DNA of 64,000 nucleotides from Mucilaginibacter sp. (GTDB lineage: Bacteria > Bacteroidota > Bacteroidia > Sphingobacteriales > Sphingobacteriaceae). The notes beneath the pieces were generated by a model. That model searched no databases. It had not been told where the DNA came from and saw only the letters and a program-made list of their open reading frames with translations. Below, in pieces: positions 32,199 to 40,576 of this stretch (its first letter is position 1; every line of letters starts with the position of its first letter). The stretch is taken from the NCBI RefSeq assembly GCF_028288225.1, contig NZ_JAQBOC010000072.1, forward strand, positions 24,159 to 88,158, read 5' to 3'. Both the position numbers and the translations under genes were made by a program.

Positions 32199-33380
32199 AT
32201 GAGAACACTTATAACCATTATATTTTCCATTATTTATTTGTCAGCAGTTGCTCAAAAAGCAGATAACAGGATTGTAATAGGCACGATTGATACCGTTTAT
32301 TCAAAGATCTTGAACGAGAAAAGGACATTGCTGATCCATGTACCACAAGGCAATAAAGATGAGCGCTACCCGGTATTGTATTTACTGGATGGCGAATCAC
32401 ATTTTCATTCGGCTGTTGGTATTGTGCAGCAAATGGCCGGTGTAATACCTGACATGATAGTTGTTGGCATTGTTAATACTGTACGCGATCGTGATCTTAC
32501 ACCAACGCATGTAACAGATTCAAAAACGTCAGGCGGGGGAGAAAACTTTTTGAAGTTTATTGGAGATGAATTGGTCCCTTATGTCAATGCGCATTATCCG
32601 GCGGCACCATACTGGGTTTTAAGCGGGCATTCTTTGGGCGGATTAACGGTTGTAAATACTTTACTTAATCATACCAAATTGTTTAATGCCTATATAGCCA
32701 TTGAACCAAGCTTATGGTGGGATAATAAAAAACTATTGAAACAGGCTCAACAGCAGTTATCATCAATTGATCTTTCAAAAAGATCATTATTCGTAGCTAT
32801 CGCCAATAATATGCCACCTGGAATTGATACCATCAGCGTAATGAAGGATACGCTCAACAGCAATACACAAGTAACCCGCTCCGTACTGCCATTTGTTAAG
32901 GCTTTAAAAGATGCCAGACCAAAAGGACTGCGATGGAGTACCAAGTTTTATCCCAACGAGCGGCACGGCACCGTTGAGCTTAATGCGGAATATGATGCAC
33001 TGCGTTACCTGTTCGACTATTACCCTTTCAGAGAAGACCAATTTGACGGGCATCCCGAATTGAATGTTGATTCAGTATTAGCCGCTCATTTTAAAATGCT
33101 TTCGGATAATTTTGGTTATACAGTTGTCCCGCCTGAATCATTGGTGAATAGCCTTGCCTATCATTGCTGGGGTATTAATAAACCCAAAGAGGCCTTTTCA
33201 CTTTTCAAAAGGAACATCGACAATCATCCTCAAAGCGCAAATGCTTTTGACAGCATTGGTGAATTTTATGCAGGAACAGGAGAAAAACAAAAAGCAATAG
33301 AAGCCTACACCAGATCATTAAGCCTGCAAGAAACGGTGGATACCAGAAGAAAGCTGAACGAGTTGAAGGCGAAGAAATAA
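32199..33380 (+). CDS. Secreted esterase (Fes/IroE-like fold) with TPR tail
   Basis: 393 aa, signal peptide about 1-18 (ending SAVAQ). The esterase domain has YPVLYLLDGESHFHSA, VVGIVNTVRDRDLTPT, the nucleophile Ser in WVLSGHSLGGLTV, and the late His in NERHGTVELN. This is the esterase-D/ferric-enterobactin-esterase-like group. From about residue 320 a TPR-like hairpin follows (HCWGINKPKEAFSLFKRNID, IGEFYAGTGEKQKAIEAYTRSL). The substrate may be a siderophore or another ester. It follows the alpha/beta hydrolase gene by 61 bases and probably belongs with it. Confidence 0.83.
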   Translation: MRTLITIIFSIIYLSAVAQKADNRIVIGTIDTVYSKILNEKRTLLIHVPQGNKDERYPVLYLLDGESHFHSAVGIVQQMAGVIPDMIVVGIVNTVRDRDLTPTHVTDSKTSGGGENFLKFIGDELVPYVNAHYPAAPYWVLSGHSLGGLTVVNTLLNHTKLFNAYIAIEPSLWWDNKKLLKQAQQQLSSIDLSKRSLFVAIANNMPPGIDTISVMKDTLNSNTQVTRSVLPFVKALKDARPKGLRWSTKFYPNERHGTVELNAEYDALRYLFDYYPFREDQFDGHPELNVDSVLAAHFKMLSDNFGYTVVPPESLVNSLAYHCWGINKPKEAFSLFKRNIDNHPQSANAFDSIGEFYAGTGEKQKAIEAYTRSLSLQETVDTRRKLNELKAKK

Positions 33381-33392
33381 AGGGGAAATATC

Positions 33393-33425
33393 AGACTTAC
33401 GAAGTTTTAAAAACTTCGTAAGTCT
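33393..33425. terminator. Hairpin between convergent genes
   Basis: The perfect inverted repeat AGACTTACGAAGTTTT (33393-33408) and its complement (33410-33425) sits between the esterase gene and the opposing DUF420 gene that ends the respiratory operon. It should terminate both. Confidence 0.7.
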
Positions 33426-33436
33426 TTGTAAACAAC

Positions 33437-34012
33437 CTAAAAATGATAATAAGGCGAGATCATTACATAAACTATAACGCCTGTAATAGTTACATAAAGC
33501 CAGATAGGGAATGCCCATCTAACCAATTTCTTATGTTTTTCAACCTGCATTTGCAGCCCGCGGTAAAAGCTTAGCAGGATGAGCGGCAATACGCCTGCTG
33601 CAAGTATGATGTGTGAAATTAAAATGACAAGATAAACATTGCGAAGTCCACCCACTGCATCGCGTTCTATATTAGATAATTGCCCGTCGCCATCCAGATC
33701 ACCAAATACTATATCTTTTTTCATCAGGTAATGAAAAGTAATGTACGAAACCAGGAAAAGTGAGGAAAGACAAAACGCCAATATATTGATCCGCTTGTGT
33801 ACCTTAATGTTCTGCTGACGTATAAAATATAATGATATACATAGCAGCACACAGCACGTGCCGTTTAATATAGCATTAAGCTTTGGCAAAAAAGGAGTAA
33901 ATGAAGGAGTAACATCTGGTCCCGGTATAATTTTCCTATTAAGGATCACTACTACAGCAAACACAAATATGGATACTGCTGCCACAAAACGGAATATAAA
34001 TTTATCTGTCAT
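33437..34012 (-). CDS. DUF420 membrane protein, last gene of the respiratory operon
   Basis: 191 aa from ATG 34012; an upstream in-frame TTG is not needed. Five transmembrane helices (about 7-25, 46-63, 75-95, 124-146 and 166-186). The family accompanies caa3-type oxidases and SCO proteins, as here, and probably helps copper or heme assembly. Residues 105-116 (DLDGDGQLSNIE) form a complete EF-hand calcium loop, Asp1-Asp3-Asp5-Gly6-Ser9-Glu12, in a loop between helices. It is separated from the SCO gene by an inverted repeat of about 100 bases. Confidence 0.82.
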   Translation of the reverse strand: MTDKFIFRFVAAVSIFVFAVVVILNRKIIPGPDVTPSFTPFLPKLNAILNGTCCVLLCISLYFIRQQNIKVHKRINILAFCLSSLFLVSYITFHYLMKKDIVFGDLDGDGQLSNIERDAVGGLRNVYLVILISHIILAAGVLPLILLSFYRGLQMQVEKHKKLVRWAFPIWLYVTITGVIVYVMISPYYHF

Positions 34013-34019
34013 TTTTTGA

Positions 34020-34150
34020 GATTCAAGAATCAGGAAGTCAAAAGTCAAGATAGAAGTTAACGTTATCTACCCTCTTTATTCCTGATCCACTTTTAATAAC
34101 TGATTTTATTAATTTTTTTATTTCTTGATTCTTAACGTCTTGATTCCTGC
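34020..34150. repeat. Inverted repeat between DUF420 and SCO genes
   Basis: GATTCAAGAATCAGGAAGTC and neighbouring AAGTCAAGATAGAAG units face TTCTTGATTCTTAACGTCTT and GATTCCTGCTTCTACCTT. It is built of short AAGTC/GATTC-like units. It may reduce expression of the last operon gene. Confidence 0.55.
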
Positions 34151-34163
34151 TTCTACCTTACTT

Positions 34164-34865
34164 CTAATACAAAGGCGTGTCATTCTTCCTCAACTCGTCA
34201 GATATTAACACCTTAATTTCATCATTCAACCGCTCCGCCTCTAATGTAGATGCACCTGTGTAGTACCCTCTGATGCGCCTGTCGCGGTCAACTAATATCA
34301 GCTGATCGCTGTATACAAAATCATCAGAGCCAGTCTGCAGGGCGTTTACTAAAAAGCCTTTTCGGGCAAGGTTATATATCGTACTGGTATCGCCGGTCAA
34401 AAACAATCTTTTTGGCGATAGATTCTTAAAGCCTTCAGCATATTTTTTTAAGGCAGGAACATCGTCATGCCTTGGATCAACCGTTATTGATACAAAATAC
34501 ACCATTTTATTCCTGGTGTAAAACGAATCAATAACATTAACATTTCTGTTCATCAATCCGCAAACCGAGGAACAGCCTGTGTAAAAAAAATTTACTACTA
34601 ATATTTTATTATCCAAGGTTTTAAGCGATACCGCTTTCCCGTTCTGATCGGTTAAATTAAAATCGGGCAGGGTGTGGTAAATGGTATCCTGAATATCTTT
34701 TCCATTAACTTTATGAGAGGTTTTGGCAACCTGTTTAGGGCCAAAAACAGCTAATGGCTTATACCTGTTTTTACCGTGGGCGGTTAGTAAATAATATAAA
34801 AATCCTGGTACAACTAAAACTAGTACCAGGATCGTGATTTTTTTCAATATGCCGGCTTTCTTCAT
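34164..34865 (-). CDS. SCO1/SenC-family copper protein with altered ligand His
   Basis: 233 aa, one N-terminal membrane anchor (about 10-28). Thioredoxin-fold core with the copper Cys pair Cys98 and Cys102 (YTGCSSVCGLM) and the SITVDPRHDDVPALKKYA segment. The third copper ligand in this family is a His at the start of the HS..LLVD strand; here the aligned residue is Tyr185 (FVYSDQLILVD, codon TAC). SCO delivers copper to the CuA centre of oxidase subunit II. Its ATG overlaps the COX IV stop (TAATG), so it is translationally coupled and clearly part of the operon. Confidence 0.87.
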   Translation of the reverse strand: MKKAGILKKITILVLVLVVPGFLYYLLTAHGKNRYKPLAVFGPKQVAKTSHKVNGKDIQDTIYHTLPDFNLTDQNGKAVSLKTLDNKILVVNFFYTGCSSVCGLMNRNVNVIDSFYTRNKMVYFVSITVDPRHDDVPALKKYAEGFKNLSPKRLFLTGDTSTIYNLARKGFLVNALQTGSDDFVYSDQLILVDRDRRIRGYYTGASTLEAERLNDEIKVLISDELRKNDTPLY

Positions 34866-35218
34866 TACAGCCTTAAGTCAATCCAATAGTGGCTCTCGTT
34901 TGTAAGTACCAGTATTAAACCGATGATGAAAAGTATAGGTACAATAATAGCCAATGCCAGGCCTATCCTTTCAAACTTTAAGTGCATAAAGTAAGCAACA
35001 ATATAAAACGCCTTAAATAAAGTTAATACAATATAAATAGGGTTTATCCAGTGTGATGGCCAATGGTAAGTAGGTGCCAGCCAAAGTGCTATAATAAACT
35101 CAATACAGGTTATACCTAATAATATGAAAAATACTTTCCATATCCTACCCTTGGTCATTGTATCATGCTCTTCGTGCTCAGCGCCTTCTGCATGTATATG
35201 TGTGGTTTCTGATGACAT
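34865..35218 (-). CDS. Cytochrome c oxidase subunit IV (caa3-type)
   Basis: 117 aa, with three transmembrane helices (about 27-47, 57-78 and 83-106). The N-terminal 20 residues are rich in His and Glu (HIHAEGAEHEEHD). LTLFKAFYIVAYFMHLKFER is diagnostic of the bacterial COX IV/CyoD-like family. A structural subunit of the oxidase in the inner membrane. It is placed between subunit III and SCO, overlapping the latter by one base. Confidence 0.87.
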   Translation of the reverse strand: MSSETTHIHAEGAEHEEHDTMTKGRIWKVFFILLGITCIEFIIALWLAPTYHWPSHWINPIYIVLTLFKAFYIVAYFMHLKFERIGLALAIIVPILFIIGLILVLTNESHYWIDLRL

Positions 35219-35238
35219 ATATAAATCGGGTTAAATTA

Positions 35239-35967
35239 TCAAACTAAATAAAAGTAAGTAAATACAAACACCCACACCAAATCTAAAAAGTGCCAGTAAA
35301 GGCCAACTTTTTCGATCATTAAGTAGCTGCCGCGTTTTTGGTAGGTGCCTAACAACACATTAACGGTGATTATAATATTTATAACAACTCCTGAAAATAC
35401 GTGGAAACCGTGGAAACCTGTAATGGTAAAGAACAAGTTTGCAAACTGGTGCGATGACATTTGCTGCTGTGCAAGCGGAATACCTTCATTAAAAAATTCC
35501 TTCAAAGTATGCGCATTCGGAATTGCTGACCACCAGAAGCCTTCGCTATGCAGGTGATTCCACTCCAATGCCTGGCAGCTTAAGAACATTAAACCACCAA
35601 TAATGGTGCCTATCATCCACCAAACTACTTCCTTTTTTGAATTTCGGTGACCAGCCTCAACAGCTAATACCATGGTTACAGAGCTCATGATGAGGATAAA
35701 CGTCATTAACCCCACAAATACTAAAGGGGCTCCGGTTTCAATTGATGTGCCGGGAACCGATTGAAATACTAAAGAAGGCGACGGCCAGGTTGGCGCACTA
35801 AAACGTAAAGCGCCATAAGAGATCAGCAATGATGAGAAGGTAAATGCATCCGAAAGGAGAAAAAACCACATCATCATTTTACCATACTCTACGTTAAAAG
35901 GCGATCTGCCTCCTGACCATGGTGTTGATTTTACCTCATCAACTTGTTGTGTTACTACTGTACTCAT
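35239..35967 (-). CDS. ctaE: Cytochrome c oxidase subunit III (larger copy)
   Basis: 242 aa with five or more transmembrane helices. MMMWFFLLSDAFTFSSLLISYG is the typical opening of subunit III after a hydrophilic N-terminus, and FFTITGFHGFHVFSGVVIN and GLYWHFLDLVWVFVFTYFYLV are the classic closing helices. It supports the oxygen-reducing subunit I. It follows the shorter subunit III gene by 19 bases. Confidence 0.88.
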   Translation of the reverse strand: MSTVVTQQVDEVKSTPWSGGRSPFNVEYGKMMMWFFLLSDAFTFSSLLISYGALRFSAPTWPSPSLVFQSVPGTSIETGAPLVFVGLMTFILIMSSVTMVLAVEAGHRNSKKEVVWWMIGTIIGGLMFLSCQALEWNHLHSEGFWWSAIPNAHTLKEFFNEGIPLAQQQMSSHQFANLFFTITGFHGFHVFSGVVINIIITVNVLLGTYQKRGSYLMIEKVGLYWHFLDLVWVFVFTYFYLV

Positions 35968-35986
35968 TTGTACTTGGATAATTGTT

Positions 35987-36568
35987 TTAATTTTGGTTCA
36001 AAAGTAAAAAAACATACAGATAAATCCACATAATATCGAGAAAATGCCAAAAAATAGATGCCATTTCCATCTTAAATATGTTCTTTACCTGTGGGATGTT
36101 CTTGTATGTGGCCAATACGGTATTAAGTAATACCAATAGGCCGGCAATAATGTGTAATAAATGCATCCCGCAAAACACATAAAGAAATGTGCGTGATGCA
36201 TTGGGGTCTGTAAAGTAGATCTGCATTTTATAGGTTAGTACATAACATGCATAAAGCTGTACTGCGAAAAAAGCAACACCTAATAAAATTGTAACCCATA
36301 AATACAAACGTTGTTTGTCAATTTGCAATTGTTTGGCCGCCTTTGAGGCCATAAAGAGCGTTATACTACTTATAATTATAATTAGTGTACTGTACAAAAA
36401 CGGCTGGGGTATTTGTACATTAAGTCCATGCCCCTTGCCTCCGCTGTAAACTATAAAGCCACTGGATAAAGCCGCAAAAAACATAAACGAAGTGAATATA
36501 AAAATCCACATGGTAAACTTTTTGGCCCCCAGGTTAATTTTATCTTCTTGTTGTATCTGAGCCATCAT
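35987..36568 (-). CDS. Cytochrome c oxidase subunit III-like (smaller copy)
   Basis: 193 aa, five transmembrane helices. KKFTMWIFIFTSFMFFAALSSGFIVYSG opens the protein, and FLYVFCGMHLLHIIAGLLVL and SIFWHFLDIMWIYLYVFLLL show the subunit III fold, shorter than the next gene's product. Two subunit III-type genes in tandem is usual for Bacteroidota caa3 operons. Start ATG at 36568, or the adjacent ATG at 36565, which overlaps the ctaB stop, implying translational coupling. Confidence 0.85.
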   Translation of the reverse strand: MMAQIQQEDKINLGAKKFTMWIFIFTSFMFFAALSSGFIVYSGGKGHGLNVQIPQPFLYSTLIIIISSITLFMASKAAKQLQIDKQRLYLWVTILLGVAFFAVQLYACYVLTYKMQIYFTDPNASRTFLYVFCGMHLLHIIAGLLVLLNTVLATYKNIPQVKNIFKMEMASIFWHFLDIMWIYLYVFLLLNQN

Positions 36569-37428
36569 TTCACCTTTCCTATAAAATCAAATAAAAACAT
36601 TAACTGCACAACCGGTAAATAAAAAAATGAACCATACATCAATTTTTTTGCCGACGGGATCTGCAGATCTTTTAAAAGTTTAAACGCAAAATATAAAAAC
36701 GCCAAACCGCACACTAACGATACCCCTCCTAAATAGTAACCGCCATAACCATAATAAGTTGGCAATAAACTTACGGGTATTAATATTAAAGCAGATGCAA
36801 AGGTAAATATTGCACTGGTTAAATTTCTTTTTCCTGACGGCAACAATCTGAAGCCAGCCAACTTATAATCATCATCAAGTACCCAGGCAATGGCCCAAAA
36901 ATGCGGAAATTGCCATACAAACTGAATCCCGAACAAGATTAAAGCTATTTCATCTATTTGCGGATGCGCCGCTACATAACCAATAAGTGGTGGTAGTGCA
37001 CCCGGAATAGCACCAACAAATACAGCAACAGGCGATTTACGTTTTAACGGTGTATAAGCAAATGCATACAGCAGTACCGAAAATACTGAAAGATAACCCG
37101 CTGTTAAATTAAGCTTGCCCAGTAAAATAGTACCGGCTATGCCCATAAATAAACCCATTACTAAGCCTTGCCCTGTAGTCATACGTCCGGCAGGGATTGG
37201 CCTGTCCATAGTGCGTTTCATTAGTTTATCCAGGTCCTTTTCAATGATCTCGTTAAAACAATTAGCCGCTGCCGTAACCAAAAAGCCCCCTGCTATCAGT
37301 TTTAGCCAGTTCCCCCAGTCAATATGGCCGTTAACTTTGCTGCCTATTAAAAATGATATGGAAGCTGAAAACACCACCAAAAAGGTGAGCCTCAATTTTA
37401 TCAGCTTTGAAAAATCTTTCCAGATCAT
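36565..37428 (-). CDS. ctaB: Protoheme IX farnesyltransferase (heme O synthase)
   Basis: 287 aa UbiA-family membrane enzyme with nine predicted helices. The first Asp motif is in NCFNEIIEKDLDKLMKRTMDRP (about 61-82) and the second region is in AWVLDDDYKLAGFRLLP. VAVFVGAIPGALPPLIGYVAA and FVWQFPHFWAIAW are diagnostic of CtaB/CyoE. It farnesylates heme B to heme O, the substrate of CtaA in the overlapping upstream gene. Stop and start overlap in ATGA with ctaA. Confidence 0.93.
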   Translation of the reverse strand: MIWKDFSKLIKLRLTFLVVFSASISFLIGSKVNGHIDWGNWLKLIAGGFLVTAAANCFNEIIEKDLDKLMKRTMDRPIPAGRMTTGQGLVMGLFMGIAGTILLGKLNLTAGYLSVFSVLLYAFAYTPLKRKSPVAVFVGAIPGALPPLIGYVAAHPQIDEIALILFGIQFVWQFPHFWAIAWVLDDDYKLAGFRLLPSGKRNLTSAIFTFASALILIPVSLLPTYYGYGGYYLGGVSLVCGLAFLYFAFKLLKDLQIPSAKKLMYGSFFYLPVVQLMFLFDFIGKVK

Positions 37429-38483
37429 TTATGAACCCCTCCTTTAACCGACCGGTATAAATTTAACATCAGGTAAAATTGTGCGCTAAAAACCAGTGTT
37501 GCCAGTAATACGTGCGCAGCTTGTGCAACCGGTGGTAATGCCCAATAGGATAACAATATCCCGGTAACAATTTGCAGCATTATCATTAAAAACGCAAAGC
37601 TCATTATTTGCTGCTGTATAGAGTGACGGCTAAATGTACGGCGCATTAAAGCGTACAATACAATATTAGCAATTAAAACCAGTACGGCAACATCCCTGTG
37701 CCGGGTAAAAATAGCGCCGGCATTGCTTATCCAGTCATCGCGGTAACCGCCCTGTAAATGGCCGGCCACAGCATCAATCTTTTCCCTTACTTCGCTGCCA
37801 AATGCTATTTGAACAATGCTTATTACTAAGGCAAGTAATGTTACTATATGCGTTACCGGGTTAACATTAAGCTTTGGCCTGCCATTAGCCCTTGCCAGGT
37901 GATAAGTAATTATACTTAATGCCAATATGGCCAATGCCAGCAGCATGTGTACCGTAACTATCCACGCAACCAGGTTTGTTGACACCACTATTGAACCCAG
38001 CCATCCCTGGAAACCTACCAGTATTACATTAAGGATGCTTAAAACCGAGATCCATTTATTTTCACTGCTATAGCTAAAAGCCAAAATTGCAGTTAATAAT
38101 AGAAATATTCCTGAAGCTGCTCCAATAAGCCTGTTGATATACTCTGTCCAGGTTTTAGCAGCGTTAAACTCTTCGGGCACTAATATCGATCTGTCTTCCC
38201 GGATCCTTTTAGCAAGATCACTATAGCCAAACACATCTAATGTTTTGGCAAAGCGCTGGTTTTTTGCTAAACGGCCTGCAGCATATTTCTGCTTATAATC
38301 TTTTGGCAGCTCCGAACTGCTTATTGGGGGTATATATCTTCCAAAGCATTTGGGCCAATCAGGGCATCCCATTCCCGAACCTGTACTACGAACAACTCCG
38401 CCGGCGAGTATTAATATAAATAGCAGAATAATTGTAGCGAGGTTAATTTTTTGGAACCGGATTTTCGACGTGGATGTCCTCAT
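37425..38483 (-). CDS. ctaA: Heme A synthase (COX15/CtaA)
   Basis: 352 aa, eight helices. The signature GGVVRSTGSGMGCPDWPKC near residues 25-43 contains the conserved Cys pair. His residues in ILNVILVGFQGWLG, TVHMLLALAILALS, FTRHRDVAVLVLIAN and QAAHVLLATLVFS are the heme ligand and active-site positions of the family. It oxidises the C8 methyl of heme O to give heme A for the oxidase. Overlaps ctaB by four bases; separated from ctaD by a 190-base spacer with an inverted repeat. Confidence 0.92.
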   Translation of the reverse strand: MRTSTSKIRFQKINLATIILLFILILAGGVVRSTGSGMGCPDWPKCFGRYIPPISSSELPKDYKQKYAAGRLAKNQRFAKTLDVFGYSDLAKRIREDRSILVPEEFNAAKTWTEYINRLIGAASGIFLLLTAILAFSYSSENKWISVLSILNVILVGFQGWLGSIVVSTNLVAWIVTVHMLLALAILALSIITYHLARANGRPKLNVNPVTHIVTLLALVISIVQIAFGSEVREKIDAVAGHLQGGYRDDWISNAGAIFTRHRDVAVLVLIANIVLYALMRRTFSRHSIQQQIMSFAFLMIMLQIVTGILLSYWALPPVAQAAHVLLATLVFSAQFYLMLNLYRSVKGGVHK

Positions 38484-38505
38484 TTATTTTTAAACTGAAG
38501 CATTA

Positions 38506-38672
38506 ACTTAGTCCGAAGCCCTAAGTCTTTAGTCATAAGTCCGGAGGAAGAAGTTCAAATAAACATTTTCGGAACCTGTAACTTTATTTCACTGAATTAT
38601 AGTCTGAGTCCTAAATCGTAACCAAAAATCATTTTATTTTTAATTCCAGACTTAGGACTCAAGACTTAGTAC
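38506..38672. repeat. Inverted repeat inside the oxidase operon (ctaD-ctaA spacer)
   Basis: AGTCCGAAGCCCTAAGTCTT and following TTAGTCATAAGTCC units pair loosely with CCAGACTTAGGACTCAAGAC at the other end. As the spacer separates structural subunits from heme A synthesis genes, it could act as an attenuator giving less of the downstream genes. Confidence 0.5.
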
Positions 38673-38673
38673 T

Positions 38674-40560
38674 TTACTTTACCGCTTCATTAGCTTTTTG
38701 TACACTTGTCCATTTAGTGTGTTCATCCAAACCGGCCGGATTATCTTCAAAATCATGTGGCAAATTTGAGCTCATAGTTTGTGAAAAAGGTACATTTTGC
38801 GGTATAAAATCTTCATCATGCCCTGGCTTGCTGTAATCATATGGCCAGCGGTATACTGTTGGGATCTCTCCTATCCAGTTACCATGTACGTGCTCAATTG
38901 GCGCTGTCCACTCCAATGTGTTGGCATTCCATGGATTCTGAACGGTTTTCTTACCCCAGAATATGGAGTGAACAAAGTTATATGCGAAAGCTAATTGTGC
39001 AATACCCGCCATAATGGCCGACCATGTAATAAATACGTTTACTGTTAACCAGCGCTTCATTGATTCAAACTCAGTGAAGGCATAGTATCGGCGTGGTACA
39101 CCATCAAGGCCCATAAAGTGCATCGGGAAAAACACCAGGTAAGCACCGATAAAGGTTAACCAAAAGTGCAGGTAGCCTAAACGCTCATCCATCATACGGC
39201 GGAACATTTTAGGGAACCAATGATAAACACCTGCCAGCATTCCGAATATAGCCGCCGACCCCATTACAAGGTGGAAGTGGGCAATAACGAAATAAGTATC
39301 GTGTAAGTTGATATCCAAAGCAGCATTACCAAGGAAGATGCCTGTTAAACCACCAGAGATAAAGAATGAAACCATCCCGATGGCAAAAAGCATAGCTGGT
39401 GTAAAGCGGATATTACCACGCCATAATGTAGCCAGCCAGTTAAAGGTTTTTACAGCCGATGGCACCGCAATAATCAATGTTGTGATCATAAATACCCCGC
39501 CCAGGAACGGATTCATACCCGTTACAAACATGTGGTGGCCCCAAACTATAAATGATAATACGGCAATACCTATTAATGAGTAAACCATTGCATGGTAACC
39601 GAAGATTGGTTTGCGCGAGTTTACTGCTAACACTTCCGATGAAAGACCCATGGCTGGCATAATAACAATATACACCTCAGGGTGTCCCAGGAACCAGAAT
39701 AAATGCTGGAACAATATTGGGCTGCCGCCCTCATAAGGCTGCACAGCACCGCCAAGCACAATATCAGAAAGATAAAAGCTTGTACCAAAGCTGCGGTCAA
39801 ATATCAACAATACTACACCGGCAACCAATACAGGGAATGATAATACACCCAATACTGCAGTAAGGAATAAAGCCCATACTGTTAAAGGCATTTTCCAAAG
39901 GTCCATACCTTTAGTGCGCATGTTTAATACGGTACTGATATAGTTGATACCGCCCATTAGCTGTGATGCAATAAACAATACCATACTGATCAACCATAGT
40001 GTCATCCCCATTCCTGACCCCGGCATAGCTTTTGGCAATGCAGATAGTGGCGGGTAAATTGTCCAGCCACCGCTTGCAGGGCCTTTTTGAACAAGGAAAG
40101 ATGATAGCATGATCAAACTGGCAATAAAGAAGAACCAGTAAGAAAGCATGTTAACAAATGGCGATGCCATATCACGCGCACCAACCTGAAGAGGGATCAA
40201 TAAGTTTGCAAAGGTTCCGCTCAAGCCGGCCGTTAATACAAAGAATACCATGATGGTACCATGTATAGTAACCAATGACATATAAAAATCAGGGCTAATT
40301 CGTCCGCCCGGAGCGAAATGACCTAATAATGTTTCCAGTATAGGGAATGATTTATCCGGATAAGCAAGCTGGATCCTGAATAAGATAGATAAGCTCATTG
40401 CAATGAAAGCCATAACGATCCCTGTAACAAGGAACTGCTTGGCTATCATTTTATGATCCTGGCTAAATACGTAGGTATTCAGAAAAGTTGCTTTATGGTG
40501 GTGTTCGTGACCTTCTTCGTGATGTACAACTCCGTGATCGTGAACTGCTAATGTTGACAT
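38674..40560 (-). CDS. ctaD: Cytochrome c oxidase subunit I (caa3/aa3-type)
   Basis: 628 aa, with about twelve core helices. Metal-site motifs: FWFLGHPEVYIVIMPAMG (CuB His and cross-linked Tyr), VWGHHMFVTGM (the CuB His pair) and LHDTYFVIAHFHLVMG (heme a3 and heme a ligands). TIHGTIMVFFVLTAGLSG carries the low-spin heme His. This is the oxygen-reducing subunit. The N-terminus is unusually His-rich (HDHGVVHHEEGHEHHHK), which could bind copper or zinc. It is 16 bases downstream of subunit II. Confidence 0.95.
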   Translation of the reverse strand: MSTLAVHDHGVVHHEEGHEHHHKATFLNTYVFSQDHKMIAKQFLVTGIVMAFIAMSLSILFRIQLAYPDKSFPILETLLGHFAPGGRISPDFYMSLVTIHGTIMVFFVLTAGLSGTFANLLIPLQVGARDMASPFVNMLSYWFFFIASLIMLSSFLVQKGPASGGWTIYPPLSALPKAMPGSGMGMTLWLISMVLFIASQLMGGINYISTVLNMRTKGMDLWKMPLTVWALFLTAVLGVLSFPVLVAGVVLLIFDRSFGTSFYLSDIVLGGAVQPYEGGSPILFQHLFWFLGHPEVYIVIMPAMGLSSEVLAVNSRKPIFGYHAMVYSLIGIAVLSFIVWGHHMFVTGMNPFLGGVFMITTLIIAVPSAVKTFNWLATLWRGNIRFTPAMLFAIGMVSFFISGGLTGIFLGNAALDINLHDTYFVIAHFHLVMGSAAIFGMLAGVYHWFPKMFRRMMDERLGYLHFWLTFIGAYLVFFPMHFMGLDGVPRRYYAFTEFESMKRWLTVNVFITWSAIMAGIAQLAFAYNFVHSIFWGKKTVQNPWNANTLEWTAPIEHVHGNWIGEIPTVYRWPYDYSKPGHDEDFIPQNVPFSQTMSSNLPHDFEDNPAGLDEHTKWTSVQKANEAVK

Positions 40561-40576
40561 AATCGTTACTCTTATA

